Source of the DNA: JBBSJZ01 sp041751935
Lineage (GTDB): Bacteria > Planctomycetota > Planctomycetia > Pirellulales > Pirellulaceae
Reading direction: 5' to 3'
Assembly (NCBI GenBank): GCA_041751935.1
Contig: JBGSIA010000166.1
Coordinates: forward strand, 122,764-186,763
Length of the DNA stretch: 64,000 nt
Shown: positions 51,487 through 59,651 of the stretch, one piece after another
How the letters are laid out: each line of letters starts with the position of its first letter
Position numbering within the stretch: position 1 is the first letter of the stretch
Notes under the pieces: generated by a model
Told to the model about the DNA's origin: nothing
Databases searched by the model: none
The model's input: only the letters and a program-made list of their open reading frames with translations
Position numbers and translations under genes: made by a program

Positions 51487-53139
51487 ATGAGCGCGTCTAA
51501 TATGCGACTGCCGATTTCGTTGGGTTTGGATTTTGGTACGGAGTCAGTGCGCGCGATTTTAATTGACGCGCAAGGGAAGCAACTCGGACTGGCAACGAGC
51601 GACTACGCGCACGGCCAGATCATTGACGAACTTCCTGGAACGGGGCAACATCTGCCGCCACGCTACGCGTTACAAGCACCTAGTGACTGGATCGATTCCG
51701 CCGCAGAGGCGACTCGCATGGCTATCACCGAAGCGGGAATCGATTGCGATGCCATCGTTGGCATCGGCATTGATTTCACAAGTTGTACGATGCTACCAAC
51801 GTTATCGGATTCGACTCCCTTGTGCGAGCTTGACCAGTACAAAGCCGTGCCACTGGCATGGCCGAAACTTTGGAAGCACCACGGAGCACTTCAGCAAACT
51901 TCACGAATGAACCAGATTGCGAGCGAGCGCAACGAATCGTTCCTACGGCGTTACGGCGGCACGATCGGCTTGGAATGGTTTTTTCCGAAGATTCTTGAGA
52001 CAATCGAAAATGCTCCCGAAATCGCAGACGCAGCACAGGTGTGGTTGGAGGCGGGCGACTGGTTCGTATGGAAATTGGTCGGTGGCCAAGCGACTGAATT
52101 GACTCGCTCAACCTGCCAAGCCGGCTACAAAGCGATGTGGTCCGCAAGCGAAGGTTATCCGCCGCTGGATTATTTCACCGCAATTCATCCGACGCTAGCT
52201 GAAGCTGTGAGGACCAAGCTGCCTGGCGTGATGCGTTCGCCTGGCGAGAAGGCCGGTGTGTTGAGCCAGGAGATGGCTGAACGTTTTGGGCTACGCGGTG
52301 GCACACCGGTCTCGACGGCGATTATCGACGCACACTCGGCGGTTCCCGGTGTGGGTGCCGCGGAACCAGGGACCCTGGTGATGGTGATGGGAACAAGCAG
52401 TTGTCACATGCTCAATGCTGTTTCATTCGCTGAAGTGCCTGGCGTCGCGGGTATCGTTGAGGGCGGAATTTTGCCAGGCATGTTTGGTTACGAAACAGGT
52501 CAAGCCGCCGTCGGTGACGCCTTTGCATGGCTACGACGCCTGCTAAATCTTGATTCGTTCGACTCACTCGCTAAATCATCTCTGCAATTACCACCTGGTG
52601 CCGCCGGTGTCTCTTGCTTGGATTGGATGAACGGATGCCGAACTCCGTTGATGGACGGTAGTTTGCGAGGTGCGTTTGTCGGATTGGGACTGGAGCATGC
52701 ACCGGAGCATTTATATTTGGCGTTGATGGAGGCGTCAGCATTTGGATTGCGATGGATCGTCGAGCTACTGCGTGACGGTGGTGTACCCATCCATCGGTTG
52801 GTCGCAACTGGAGGGTTGCCACATCACAATCGAGCCTTTGTCGAAGTCTATGCGGATGTGCTGGGGGTCGAGATCGAGATTCACCCATCGACACAGGGAC
52901 CCGCGGTCGGCGCGGCGGTTCTGGGGATGTGTGCCGCTGGAACTCCAGCAAGCGGATTTGAAACGGTCATCGATGCAGCCTCGGCGATGGCAAGTGTCGC
53001 GGGCGATCAGCGAGATATCGTGCGACCTCGCTCGGAACGCGCACGATGCTACGATTCACTCTATACAAAGTATCGAAAGCTAGGCGAGCTGGTTTCCGGC
53101 AGTAAGTTCACGACCGTGGAACAGGAACTACTACCTTGA
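51487..53139 (+). CDS. araB: Ribulokinase
   Basis: A 550-residue FGGY-family kinase that phosphorylates L-ribulose to L-ribulose 5-phosphate. Marks are GLDFGTESVRAILIDAQGK (residues about 13-31), ADFTSCTMLP near 97 (substrate region), TIGLEWFFPKILETIEN, LEAGDWFVWKLVGG and near the C-terminus VATGGLPHHNRAFVEVYADVLG (FGGY signature). Length and the order match AraB rather than xylulokinase. Cytoplasmic. It sits 5 bases after the FG-GAP/sialidase gene, so products of polysaccharide breakdown may feed it. The TrxC-like gene overlaps its stop. Confidence 0.9.
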   Translation: MSASNMRLPISLGLDFGTESVRAILIDAQGKQLGLATSDYAHGQIIDELPGTGQHLPPRYALQAPSDWIDSAAEATRMAITEAGIDCDAIVGIGIDFTSCTMLPTLSDSTPLCELDQYKAVPLAWPKLWKHHGALQQTSRMNQIASERNESFLRRYGGTIGLEWFFPKILETIENAPEIADAAQVWLEAGDWFVWKLVGGQATELTRSTCQAGYKAMWSASEGYPPLDYFTAIHPTLAEAVRTKLPGVMRSPGEKAGVLSQEMAERFGLRGGTPVSTAIIDAHSAVPGVGAAEPGTLVMVMGTSSCHMLNAVSFAEVPGVAGIVEGGILPGMFGYETGQAAVGDAFAWLRRLLNLDSFDSLAKSSLQLPPGAAGVSCLDWMNGCRTPLMDGSLRGAFVGLGLEHAPEHLYLALMEASAFGLRWIVELLRDGGVPIHRLVATGGLPHHNRAFVEVYADVLGVEIEIHPSTQGPAVGAAVLGMCAAGTPASGFETVIDAASAMASVAGDQRDIVRPRSERARCYDSLYTKYRKLGELVSGSKFTTVEQELLP

Positions 53140-53555
53140 ATATCGTTTGCTCCGAGTGCGCTGCGGTGAATCGAGTGCCGATGTCGAAACGCTCCGATAA
53201 ACCCATGTGCGGAAAGTGCAAGACACCGCTGTTGCCAACCTATCCCGTTGAATTGACCGAAGCCACGTTCACCAAGTTCATTTCCAGAACCGACGTACCG
53301 GTACTGGTTGACTTTTGGGCTCCTTGGTGTGGTCCCTGTCGCATGATGGCGCCTGCGTTTCAAGATGCCGCTGCTCAGCTATCGCCGTCGGTGATCCTCG
53401 CTAAGTTAAACACCGAAGTCGATCCAAGAACCTCGGCCCAGTTACGAATTTCCGGCATTCCAACGCTTATTTTGTTTAAAAACGGAATTGAAGCCGCGAG
53501 GCAATCTGGCGCGATGAGTACTCAAGCAATCGCCCGTTTTGTGGGTTCGACGTAA
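53136..53555 (+). CDS. trxC: Thioredoxin 2-like protein
   Basis: A 139-residue cytoplasmic thioredoxin with an N-terminal zinc ribbon (Cys5, Cys8, Cys25, Cys28), as in TrxC. The active site is FWAPWCGPCRMM at about residues 59-70; the cis-Pro segment is SGIPTLILFKNG. It reduces disulfides and tends to respond to oxidative stress. The start is a TTG at 53136 that makes a TTGA overlap with the araB stop, so it depends on translation coupling. Starting at the next ATG (53181) would remove part of the zinc ribbon. Confidence 0.9.
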   Translation: MNIVCSECAAVNRVPMSKRSDKPMCGKCKTPLLPTYPVELTEATFTKFISRTDVPVLVDFWAPWCGPCRMMAPAFQDAAAQLSPSVILAKLNTEVDPRTSAQLRISGIPTLILFKNGIEAARQSGAMSTQAIARFVGST

Positions 53556-53717
53556 TTACTTACAAAGGGTATCCGGTCAATTGACCACTTGCAAATACCT
53601 TCAAACACACTCGGGAACACGCTAGCAATTCGGGTATGCCTATTCGACTAGCGGGTAATTAGGCGTGATACTGGGCGGTGGCTGCACGTAAAACTCGCCA
53701 AGCCCCGATCGCTCGAC

Positions 53718-53996
53718 GTGATTGTGCTGCACATCCCGACCCACGACGCCGGCAACAAGTATCAGTTCCAAGACGCCGGGATCGACGCATTCAACTCGCT
53801 GAGCGGAAGCGACGTCATTGAGTTTGATGATACGAACACTGGCGAACCACGCTTGAATGAAAAGGCAAAGTTCTTCAACGCCAAACAGGCTGCCTGGTTC
53901 GAACAGATTCGTGCCGCCGGTTGGGTCGATGCCTGGCGTCATTCGGGTAACAAACTCCGTCGTTGCAAATCCGTTAAACTCGGCGTTCATCTCTGA
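53718..53996 (+). pseudogene. Possible remnant of an ExoIII-type endonuclease
   Basis: An open frame of about 92 codons between trxC and the second sulfatase; it starts at a GTG and is preceded by no ribosome-binding site. The string KQAAWFEQIRAAGWVDAWR resembles the Pro-x-Glu-Arg-Ala-Trp-Phe-x5-Gly-Trp-Val-Asp-Ala-Phe-Arg segment of exonuclease III/AP endonucleases. No catalytic His, Glu or Asp motifs of that family are seen around it. I regard it as a degraded piece of such a gene. A long opposite-strand frame (53640-54779) overlaps it but conflicts with the sulfatase gene. Confidence 0.3.
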
Positions 53997-54032
53997 AAAT
54001 GCTCTGTTACACGCATCCCCTCGGATACATCC

Positions 54033-55460
54033 ATGACTGTGAATCGTATATTCGATCAGTTGATCGCCCTTGGCTTGTTCGTCACCTTTTTGTCGTCCGC
54101 GAAGGCGATGGATGCTGCGGAGCGACTGCCCAACGTGATCGTTATCTACACCGACGACCAAGGATCCATCGACGCCGGCTGTTACGGAGCCGATGACATC
54201 GAGACTCCGGCCGTCGATGCATTGGCTGCTCGTGGCGTTCGCTTTACTCAGTTCTATTCTCCAGCGTCTGTGTGCTCGCCCAGTCGTGCTGGCATGCTGA
54301 CCGGTCGTTACCCGTGGCAAGTTGGAATGCCCAGCAATGCTAGTGCTACAGTTTCTGAAGATATCAACGATTTGTCTCTCGTTGACGAACCTGAGAAGGA
54401 ATTCGCGGCGGAGACAACGATGGCAGAGATGTTCAAACACGCGGGCTACGTAACCGCTCACATCGGCAAATGGCATCTGAACTACGGCCCCGGAAGTAGA
54501 CCGTTGGATCAAGGTTTTGATTACTCCTTCGGACACTTGAATGGATGCATCGATAACTACTCGCACTTTGTTTACTGGAATGGGACCAACCGACATGACC
54601 TCTGGGAAAATAACCAACGTGTTCGCTTGCCCGGCCAGTTCTTTCCGGACTTGATGGTTGAGAAGGCCGATGGATTTATTGCAAAGCATCAAGACAAACC
54701 GTTCTTCATGTACTTTGCGATGAACATGCCGCACTACCCGTACCAGGGCAATCCCAAGTGGTTGAGGAAATATGAACACTTACCGTTTCCACGAAACCTT
54801 TATGCTGCTTTCGTCTCGACACTGGATGAGCGAGTGGCAAGGTTGCTGAACACGATTGACAAGTTGGGGCTTACCAACGACACGATCGTTATCTACCAGT
54901 CCGACAATGGGCATTCAGTTGAAGAACGTGCACACTTTGGTGGCGGGAGCAACGGACCTTACCGCGGAGCAAAGTTCAGCCTCTTCGAAGGTGGCATTCG
55001 GCTTCCGGCCATCATTTCGTGGCCCGGCCATTTACCTACTGGGCAAGTCCGTGACCAAATGGCTCATGGTTGTGATTGGCTCCCAACGGTTGCCGAACTC
55101 TGTCAGGTGAAGCCGCCAACCGTCGCGCTCGCCGGGAAAAGCCTCGTGCCCGTTATCAAGTATGCGTCGGCTCCGACACCACACGAAATCTTGCACTGGC
55201 AGCAGGGAAAACAATGGGCCGTGCGAGAAGGAGATTGGAAATTGATTTGTAACGTTAGAAATGACAGTGACGACGATTTACCACTCACCACGCAGGACTT
55301 GAGCCTGTTCCTGGCAAACATCGACAAAGATCCTGGTGAAACGATCAACCTTGCTGCAAAACACCCGGAGGTCGTCGAGCGAATGAGCATGCTCCACGCA
55401 AGCAACGAAGAGATGTCACTAGGCAAGTCCAACCAGAAGGCAAGGCGGAAACTAGAATGA
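54033..55460 (+). CDS. Secreted type I sulfatase
   Basis: A 475-residue arylsulfatase-like protein, signal peptide at residues 1-25. Metal site: VIVIYTDDQGSIDAGCYGA (residues about 35-53). Formylglycine site: Cys81 in SVCSPSRAGMLTGRYP. Later motifs are HIGKWHLNYG near 150, YQSDNGHSVEERAHFGGGSNG near 290, and DWLPTVAELCQV near 350. It should desulfate a glycan outside the cytoplasm. It is followed by a 220-base gap and the sigma-factor operon. Two of the other sulfatases of this window have altered active sites; this one does not. Confidence 0.93.
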   Translation: MTVNRIFDQLIALGLFVTFLSSAKAMDAAERLPNVIVIYTDDQGSIDAGCYGADDIETPAVDALAARGVRFTQFYSPASVCSPSRAGMLTGRYPWQVGMPSNASATVSEDINDLSLVDEPEKEFAAETTMAEMFKHAGYVTAHIGKWHLNYGPGSRPLDQGFDYSFGHLNGCIDNYSHFVYWNGTNRHDLWENNQRVRLPGQFFPDLMVEKADGFIAKHQDKPFFMYFAMNMPHYPYQGNPKWLRKYEHLPFPRNLYAAFVSTLDERVARLLNTIDKLGLTNDTIVIYQSDNGHSVEERAHFGGGSNGPYRGAKFSLFEGGIRLPAIISWPGHLPTGQVRDQMAHGCDWLPTVAELCQVKPPTVALAGKSLVPVIKYASAPTPHEILHWQQGKQWAVREGDWKLICNVRNDSDDDLPLTTQDLSLFLANIDKDPGETINLAAKHPEVVERMSMLHASNEEMSLGKSNQKARRKLE

Positions 55461-55680
55461 CGGCTGACATGTCACAGACACGCACCTAAAACGAGCCAAA
55501 GCGGGAATCTGGTCGAATCAACTACACCGCTTCAGATGTCAACTCGCGGCGAACACGCTTCCATTGGGGCGTTTTACGAAATCTTTGTTTTTTTTCGTAC
55601 AAACTGAATTGATTACGCGCCATTCCTTTTCAAATGACGTTTGATTGCTTTTACGTGTTTCGGCACGAGGTGAATTTGGC

Positions 55681-56223
55681 TTGACTTTACTACCCCACGA
55701 CTCTTCAGGCGATCCAGCGCTGTCCGAGGCCTTTTTGCGGCTATACACCCGTGAGCAATTCCGAATTGCTGGTTTTGTGCGCTCGCTGGTGGTCGATCCG
55801 GCGGACGCTGGCGACGTGCTACAGGAAACCAGCTTGGAGTTGTGGCGTAGCTTTGCTCGGTATGATCCGAATCGCGATTTCGTGAATTGGGCATTGGGTG
55901 TGGCACGTCATCAAGTGCTGAAGCACTACCGCACCAAGCGTCGCGACCGTTTGACGTTTAGTGAGTCCATGTTCAGTGAGCTTGCTGATGAGACGGCACA
56001 AATATTGTCCGATGAGCAACCCCGCTTTCAGGCCCTGAGAGATTGCGTGAGTCATCTCACGCAGCGTCAACGCGAACTCGTTCAGGACTTCTACGCCAAC
56101 GGAATGTCTGCCGGTGAGATAGCCAAACAGTGGGATCGCAATATTTATGCGGTCTACAACTCTCTTCGCGAAATCCGAAAACAGTTACAAAACTGTATCA
56201 CGATGAGGCAGCGAGAAACATGA
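55681..56223 (+). CDS. Sigma-70 family factor (Rhodopirellula/Verrucomicrobium type)
   Basis: An ECF-like sigma factor of 180 residues. Region 2 is LQETSLELWRSFARYDPNR followed by WALGVARHQVLKHYRTKRRD (residues about 37-75); region 4 is LTQRQRELVQDFYANGMSAG followed by EIAKQWDRNIYAVYNSLRE (about 128-170), a helix-turn-helix. I choose the TTG at 55681 because GAGGTG at 55667-55672 is spaced 8 bases from it; a TTG at 55645 in the same frame would give 12 more residues. Its stop overlaps the FecR/LamG start (ATGA, 56220-56223), the usual arrangement for this sigma type with a membrane anti-sigma. A hairpin with 7-bp arms lies at 55575-55599, just upstream. Confidence 0.9.
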   Translation: MTLLPHDSSGDPALSEAFLRLYTREQFRIAGFVRSLVVDPADAGDVLQETSLELWRSFARYDPNRDFVNWALGVARHQVLKHYRTKRRDRLTFSESMFSELADETAQILSDEQPRFQALRDCVSHLTQRQRELVQDFYANGMSAGEIAKQWDRNIYAVYNSLREIRKQLQNCITMRQRET

Positions 56224-57800
56224 TCGATGATATGCTTGAAATGGCGGAAGCGTATCTCAACGGAACGTTGTCCGTAGACGAGATGTCGCGACTGGAAAAT
56301 ATTCTGCGGAGCGATGCTGAATTGAAGCGAGAATTCGCGACGCATCTTGTGCTTCACGGTCAGCTGGGCTTGGTCGCTGAGGAACTACGCGGAACCGAAC
56401 GTCAAGATTTACCAATCGATACAACCAGTCGGAGAGACGCATCACACGTAGTGCCTGTCGCTCTCGCTCAACAGTCTGTCTGGCGCGCGCTGGTTGTGTC
56501 TGCGGTGGCGGCGAGTTTGCTTGGGGCCATCGTTTGGTTTTTGGCGAATCGATTCGACTCGGATAGTTCAACGGAGTTCGCTTATGATCTTGCACCGATT
56601 CCGATTCGCACTGTCGGATACGTTGATGCGTACCTGAACCAAACGTTCCCCGTGATTGCGGGATCGAACGCATCCAGCGGACGCTCAACAGAAATGCGTA
56701 CCGCTAGCGGGACGACGGTGAGTGTTGCCTCAGCTTCTCGCTTCGGATTTGCATCCGAATCCAGCGGGCTTTTGTATCGCGGCGAAGTCCTTGTATCGTC
56801 ACTGGTGTCAAGCACGCAATACACAGTAGAGATGCAAAACGTGCGGATCGTGGGACGCGATGCGAAATTTCGGGTGCAACGCAATGACGAGGATCTTGCT
56901 CGCGTTGAAGCGTTGGAAGGACAAGTCGAGATCCAGGCACGTGCTTTCGGGCCACGTCTTTACTGGTCATTCGACAACAACAATGATCGCGACATGTTGC
57001 AGTCAGGTACGTTGCCATTGTTGCTTGGCGACTATGTGGATCGAGTTCCAGGATTGATTGGCTCGGGTGCTCTCGGCTTCACGCGTCGCAGCGGCGCCTA
57101 CGCGACACTGGTTGGCGGAACCGAGCCGCAGGTCGGAGGCGGATTGTTTTCGATGAGCGGTGGAATGTCACTCGAAGCAGTCATCACGTCCAATTGGGAC
57201 GGAGCGGATGACAACCACGACGTAATCTTTCGCAAGGAAGACGGTCCAAACCGAATCCTACTCAGCTTTCAAGATAATAAGAGAACCGTCAACGATTTCG
57301 CGATGCCGAAGGTTCCGCCTGGACCGGTTCTGTCGTACGGAATCTTCTTACGAGAGCTTGGCTACAGCGAACTTGATATGCCACTGGACGGCAAAGAAGG
57401 ACGTCCAACCGTTGCTCAGATCGCTGATGGCAAACCACACTTCGTTACAGCTGCCTATGATAGTTTTTCAGGCATCAAGATGATCGCGATCGACGGGCAA
57501 GTTCGATTCTCGCACCAATTTCCGATCGGGCATTGCATCCAGAGCGGCGGCCCTAAACCGGCATTGATTGGTGGGTGGCGAAAACGTGAGACGTTCAGTG
57601 GCGTCATCGATGAACTTGCAATCTATGACTATGCCCTCTCGGATGAAGAACTCGCTAGTCACTTTGAGCTTGCCCGTCAGGGGAAACACTGGGTCTCCGA
57701 GCCGCTTGATGATCAAACTAGTTGGATAACGATCCAAACTTTATCTTCAGGCAATCGGCGCGTATTGCGAATTCCCGCCAATAACAAGTCCTTCCAATGA
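56220..57800 (+). CDS. FecR-like/LamG domain membrane protein
   Basis: A 526-residue protein anchored by one membrane segment at about residues 88-106 (VVSAVAASLLGAIVWFLAN). The cytoplasmic N-terminus (1-85) has an anti-sigma-like helix (MAEAYLNGTLSVDEMSRLENIL). Outside comes a FecR-type beta domain (about 120-245; SGTTVSVASASRFGF, RVEALEGQVEIQARAFG), then a LamG/jellyroll domain (about 260-500) ending at AIYDYALSDEELASHF, a typical LamG end. The pair sigma plus FecR/LamG is common in Planctomycetota. The LamG domain could sense a glycan and the sigma factor would respond; that is inference. It is coupled to the next gene by an ATGA at 57797-57800. Confidence 0.85.
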   Translation: MIDDMLEMAEAYLNGTLSVDEMSRLENILRSDAELKREFATHLVLHGQLGLVAEELRGTERQDLPIDTTSRRDASHVVPVALAQQSVWRALVVSAVAASLLGAIVWFLANRFDSDSSTEFAYDLAPIPIRTVGYVDAYLNQTFPVIAGSNASSGRSTEMRTASGTTVSVASASRFGFASESSGLLYRGEVLVSSLVSSTQYTVEMQNVRIVGRDAKFRVQRNDEDLARVEALEGQVEIQARAFGPRLYWSFDNNNDRDMLQSGTLPLLLGDYVDRVPGLIGSGALGFTRRSGAYATLVGGTEPQVGGGLFSMSGGMSLEAVITSNWDGADDNHDVIFRKEDGPNRILLSFQDNKRTVNDFAMPKVPPGPVLSYGIFLRELGYSELDMPLDGKEGRPTVAQIADGKPHFVTAAYDSFSGIKMIAIDGQVRFSHQFPIGHCIQSGGPKPALIGGWRKRETFSGVIDELAIYDYALSDEELASHFELARQGKHWVSEPLDDQTSWITIQTLSSGNRRVLRIPANNKSFQ

Positions 57801-59262
57801 TTGGCTACCACATGCGATACGGCGTTGCAAGGATTCTGTTTGCTTTTTCGATACTGTGGAGTAACACCGCCGAGGCGGCAACGCCGCGACCCAATGTCAT
57901 CTTGATCATTACCGACGATATGGGGTTTTCAGATATCGGGTGCTACGGCGGAGAAATTGAGACACCGAACATTGACGCATTAGCAAAAAAGGGAGTCAAG
58001 CTTTCTCAGTTCTACAATTGCGGCAAGTGCTAACCGAGTCGTGCGGCGCTAACTACAGGGCACCATTTCTGGACTCACGACGAGAATGTTGCGGTCCGGC
58101 GGGACAGTCCGAACTTCGGTGAAATCATCCAAGCGGCCGGTTATCGAACGATGATGGTTGGCAAATGGCACTGTGCCGGTGTGCCGTTTGAACGCGGTTT
58201 CAATCGCCACTTCGGATTCATGGGCGGAGGAACAAACTTCTTCCTTGGCGACGATTCGTTCACCTTCGATGGTAAGCCGTGGCCGGTCCCCAAAGATAAC
58301 TTTTACGTAACCACGGCGTTCTCTGACTTCGCGGAGAGGTTCCTTCGCGAAGAACAATCGGATCACCCCGGTCAGCCATTCTTTATGTACTTTGCTTACA
58401 ACGCGCCACACGCGCCGATTCAGGCACCCGCGGATCAAGTCGCCAAGTATCGTGGCAAGTATCCCAAGGCGTGGGGCAATTGACGCGCACTCTGGAGGAA
58501 CTCGGCATCACCGACAATACGCTAGTGATCTTCATGAACGATATTGGAGCGAGTCCGAATGATCGGGTTCGTCGTGGAGAGTTTGGTGCCCCGGTGACGA
58601 CATGGAACGTCGGCGTCGGCTGGGCTCAAGCATCCAACACGCCGTTGAAATACTACAAGCGGACCCAGCACAGCGGCGGCGTTACAACTCCGTTCATCGC
58701 GAAGTGGCCAAAGGGCATTGAGAAGAAAGCTGAGTTCATCGATCAACCACTTCACATTACCGATGTCCTGCCGACACTCATGGATCTCACGGGCGTCGAG
58801 TATCCCAGCAACTTCGGTGGCAAACAGCATCCGCCTCTTCCCGGACGTTCCTTCGCGAAGGTACTTACTGAAGGTGAAACACTGTCACCCAAGACGCTGT
58901 ACTTTTCGCTGTTCAACAACATGGCGATTGTTGACAACGGCTGGCGATTGGTCACTGCGTATGACCAACCCTGGCAACTCTTCGATTTGACCAACGACCG
59001 AACTGAAATTCGCGATTTAGCAGCAGAGCAACCCGTTCGTCTGCAAGAGATGCTGGAGTTACAACAGAAATTCGAGCAACGCTCTGACGTTCGACTGCGA
59101 ATCAAGGGTGGTGAACGCGAACCCGAGTATGCGCCGATCTACAAGTCCGATGGAAAAATCGGACCCGGAGCACGCGAGAGTGTTCCCGATGAGAATGCAT
59201 CGATGACAAGAGCCAAACGACGTGCAAGCGGACAACAGGTTGAGAGTTTGGATCTAAAGTGA
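57797..59262 (+). pseudogene. Broken sulfatase gene
   Basis: A type I sulfatase split into three open parts. Part one (57797-58033) has a signal peptide and metal site (VILIITDDMGFSDIGCYGG) and ends with NCGKC then TAA at 58031-58033. Read through that stop, the frame continues PSRAALTTGHHFWTH, so the TAA occupies the x of the Cys-x-Pro-Ser-Arg site, right after the catalytic Cys78; it could come from GAA or TCA by one base. The same frame runs to 58483 (KYRGKYPKAWG). From there, the next frame (58471 on) resumes with QLTRTLEELGITDNTLV, so part of the sulfatase (roughly 60-100 residues by family comparison) is deleted with a frame change. In the C-terminal piece the usual Asp-Asn-Gly reads NDIGAS, a loss of a metal/active-site Asn. 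Three lesions argue for a pseudogene. Confidence 0.88.
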
Positions 59263-59342
59263 TCGCCATTCAAGCCGAACCCCAAGCATCCGAGGCGTCG
59301 TTACCTACTTTTTAACTCCATTCTTTAACAAATAGGTGTTCT

Positions 59343-59498
59343 ATGAAACTTTTTTTTGGAAGCTTGCTACTCGTTCTATGCCTTGGTTGTGGTAGCAGTC
59401 AGTCAGGCACAGATGGTCTCGAACAAGATGCAATCTCAGATTACATCTCAAATAATCCTAATATTGATGCGGAGAGGAGTATGGGCAAAGAAGAGTAG
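59343..59498 (+). CDS. Small putative lipoprotein upstream of DUF1559 gene
   Basis: A 51-residue protein. An AGGTG ribosome-binding site sits five bases before its ATG. It has a short hydrophobic segment (FFGSLLLVLCLG) and a lipobox-like CLGC, Cys16 as acylation site, then an acidic region with QDAISDYISNNPNIDAE near residues 28-44. Planctomycetes often place such 50-70-residue lipoproteins next to DUF1559 genes. The last codon is followed by a gap of 153 bases to the DUF1559 start. Function unknown. The small size means gene callers could miss it. Confidence 0.62.
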   Translation: MKLFFGSLLLVLCLGCGSSQSGTDGLEQDAISDYISNNPNIDAERSMGKEE

Positions 59499-59651
59499 TC
59501 TTCATATCGCTCGGTTTCCGAGTGGAATGCTCGACGAAGTAATTGTCTCAAACGAGTTCACATGGTTCTGTGTGGGCACCGCGTCATTGAAGGATTTTGC
59601 TTTTCAGGAATTGTCTCTCATTCTGCTTTTTCTATTTCTGTGGAGTTCATT

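Noticed and set aside
53640..54779. A 379-codon open frame on the minus strand
   Set aside because: It overlaps the clearly coding sulfatase on the plus strand for most of its length and has no domain, signal peptide or plausible start.
55465..55474. Ten-base palindrome after the second sulfatase as an operator
   Set aside because: A single short palindrome is expected by chance and there is no second copy nearby.
58031..58033. Recoding of the stop codon after the sulfatase active-site Cys
   Set aside because: The codon is TAA rather than TGA, the position is the variable x of the motif, no recoding structure is seen, and the gene has two further lesions, so simple nonsense is preferred.
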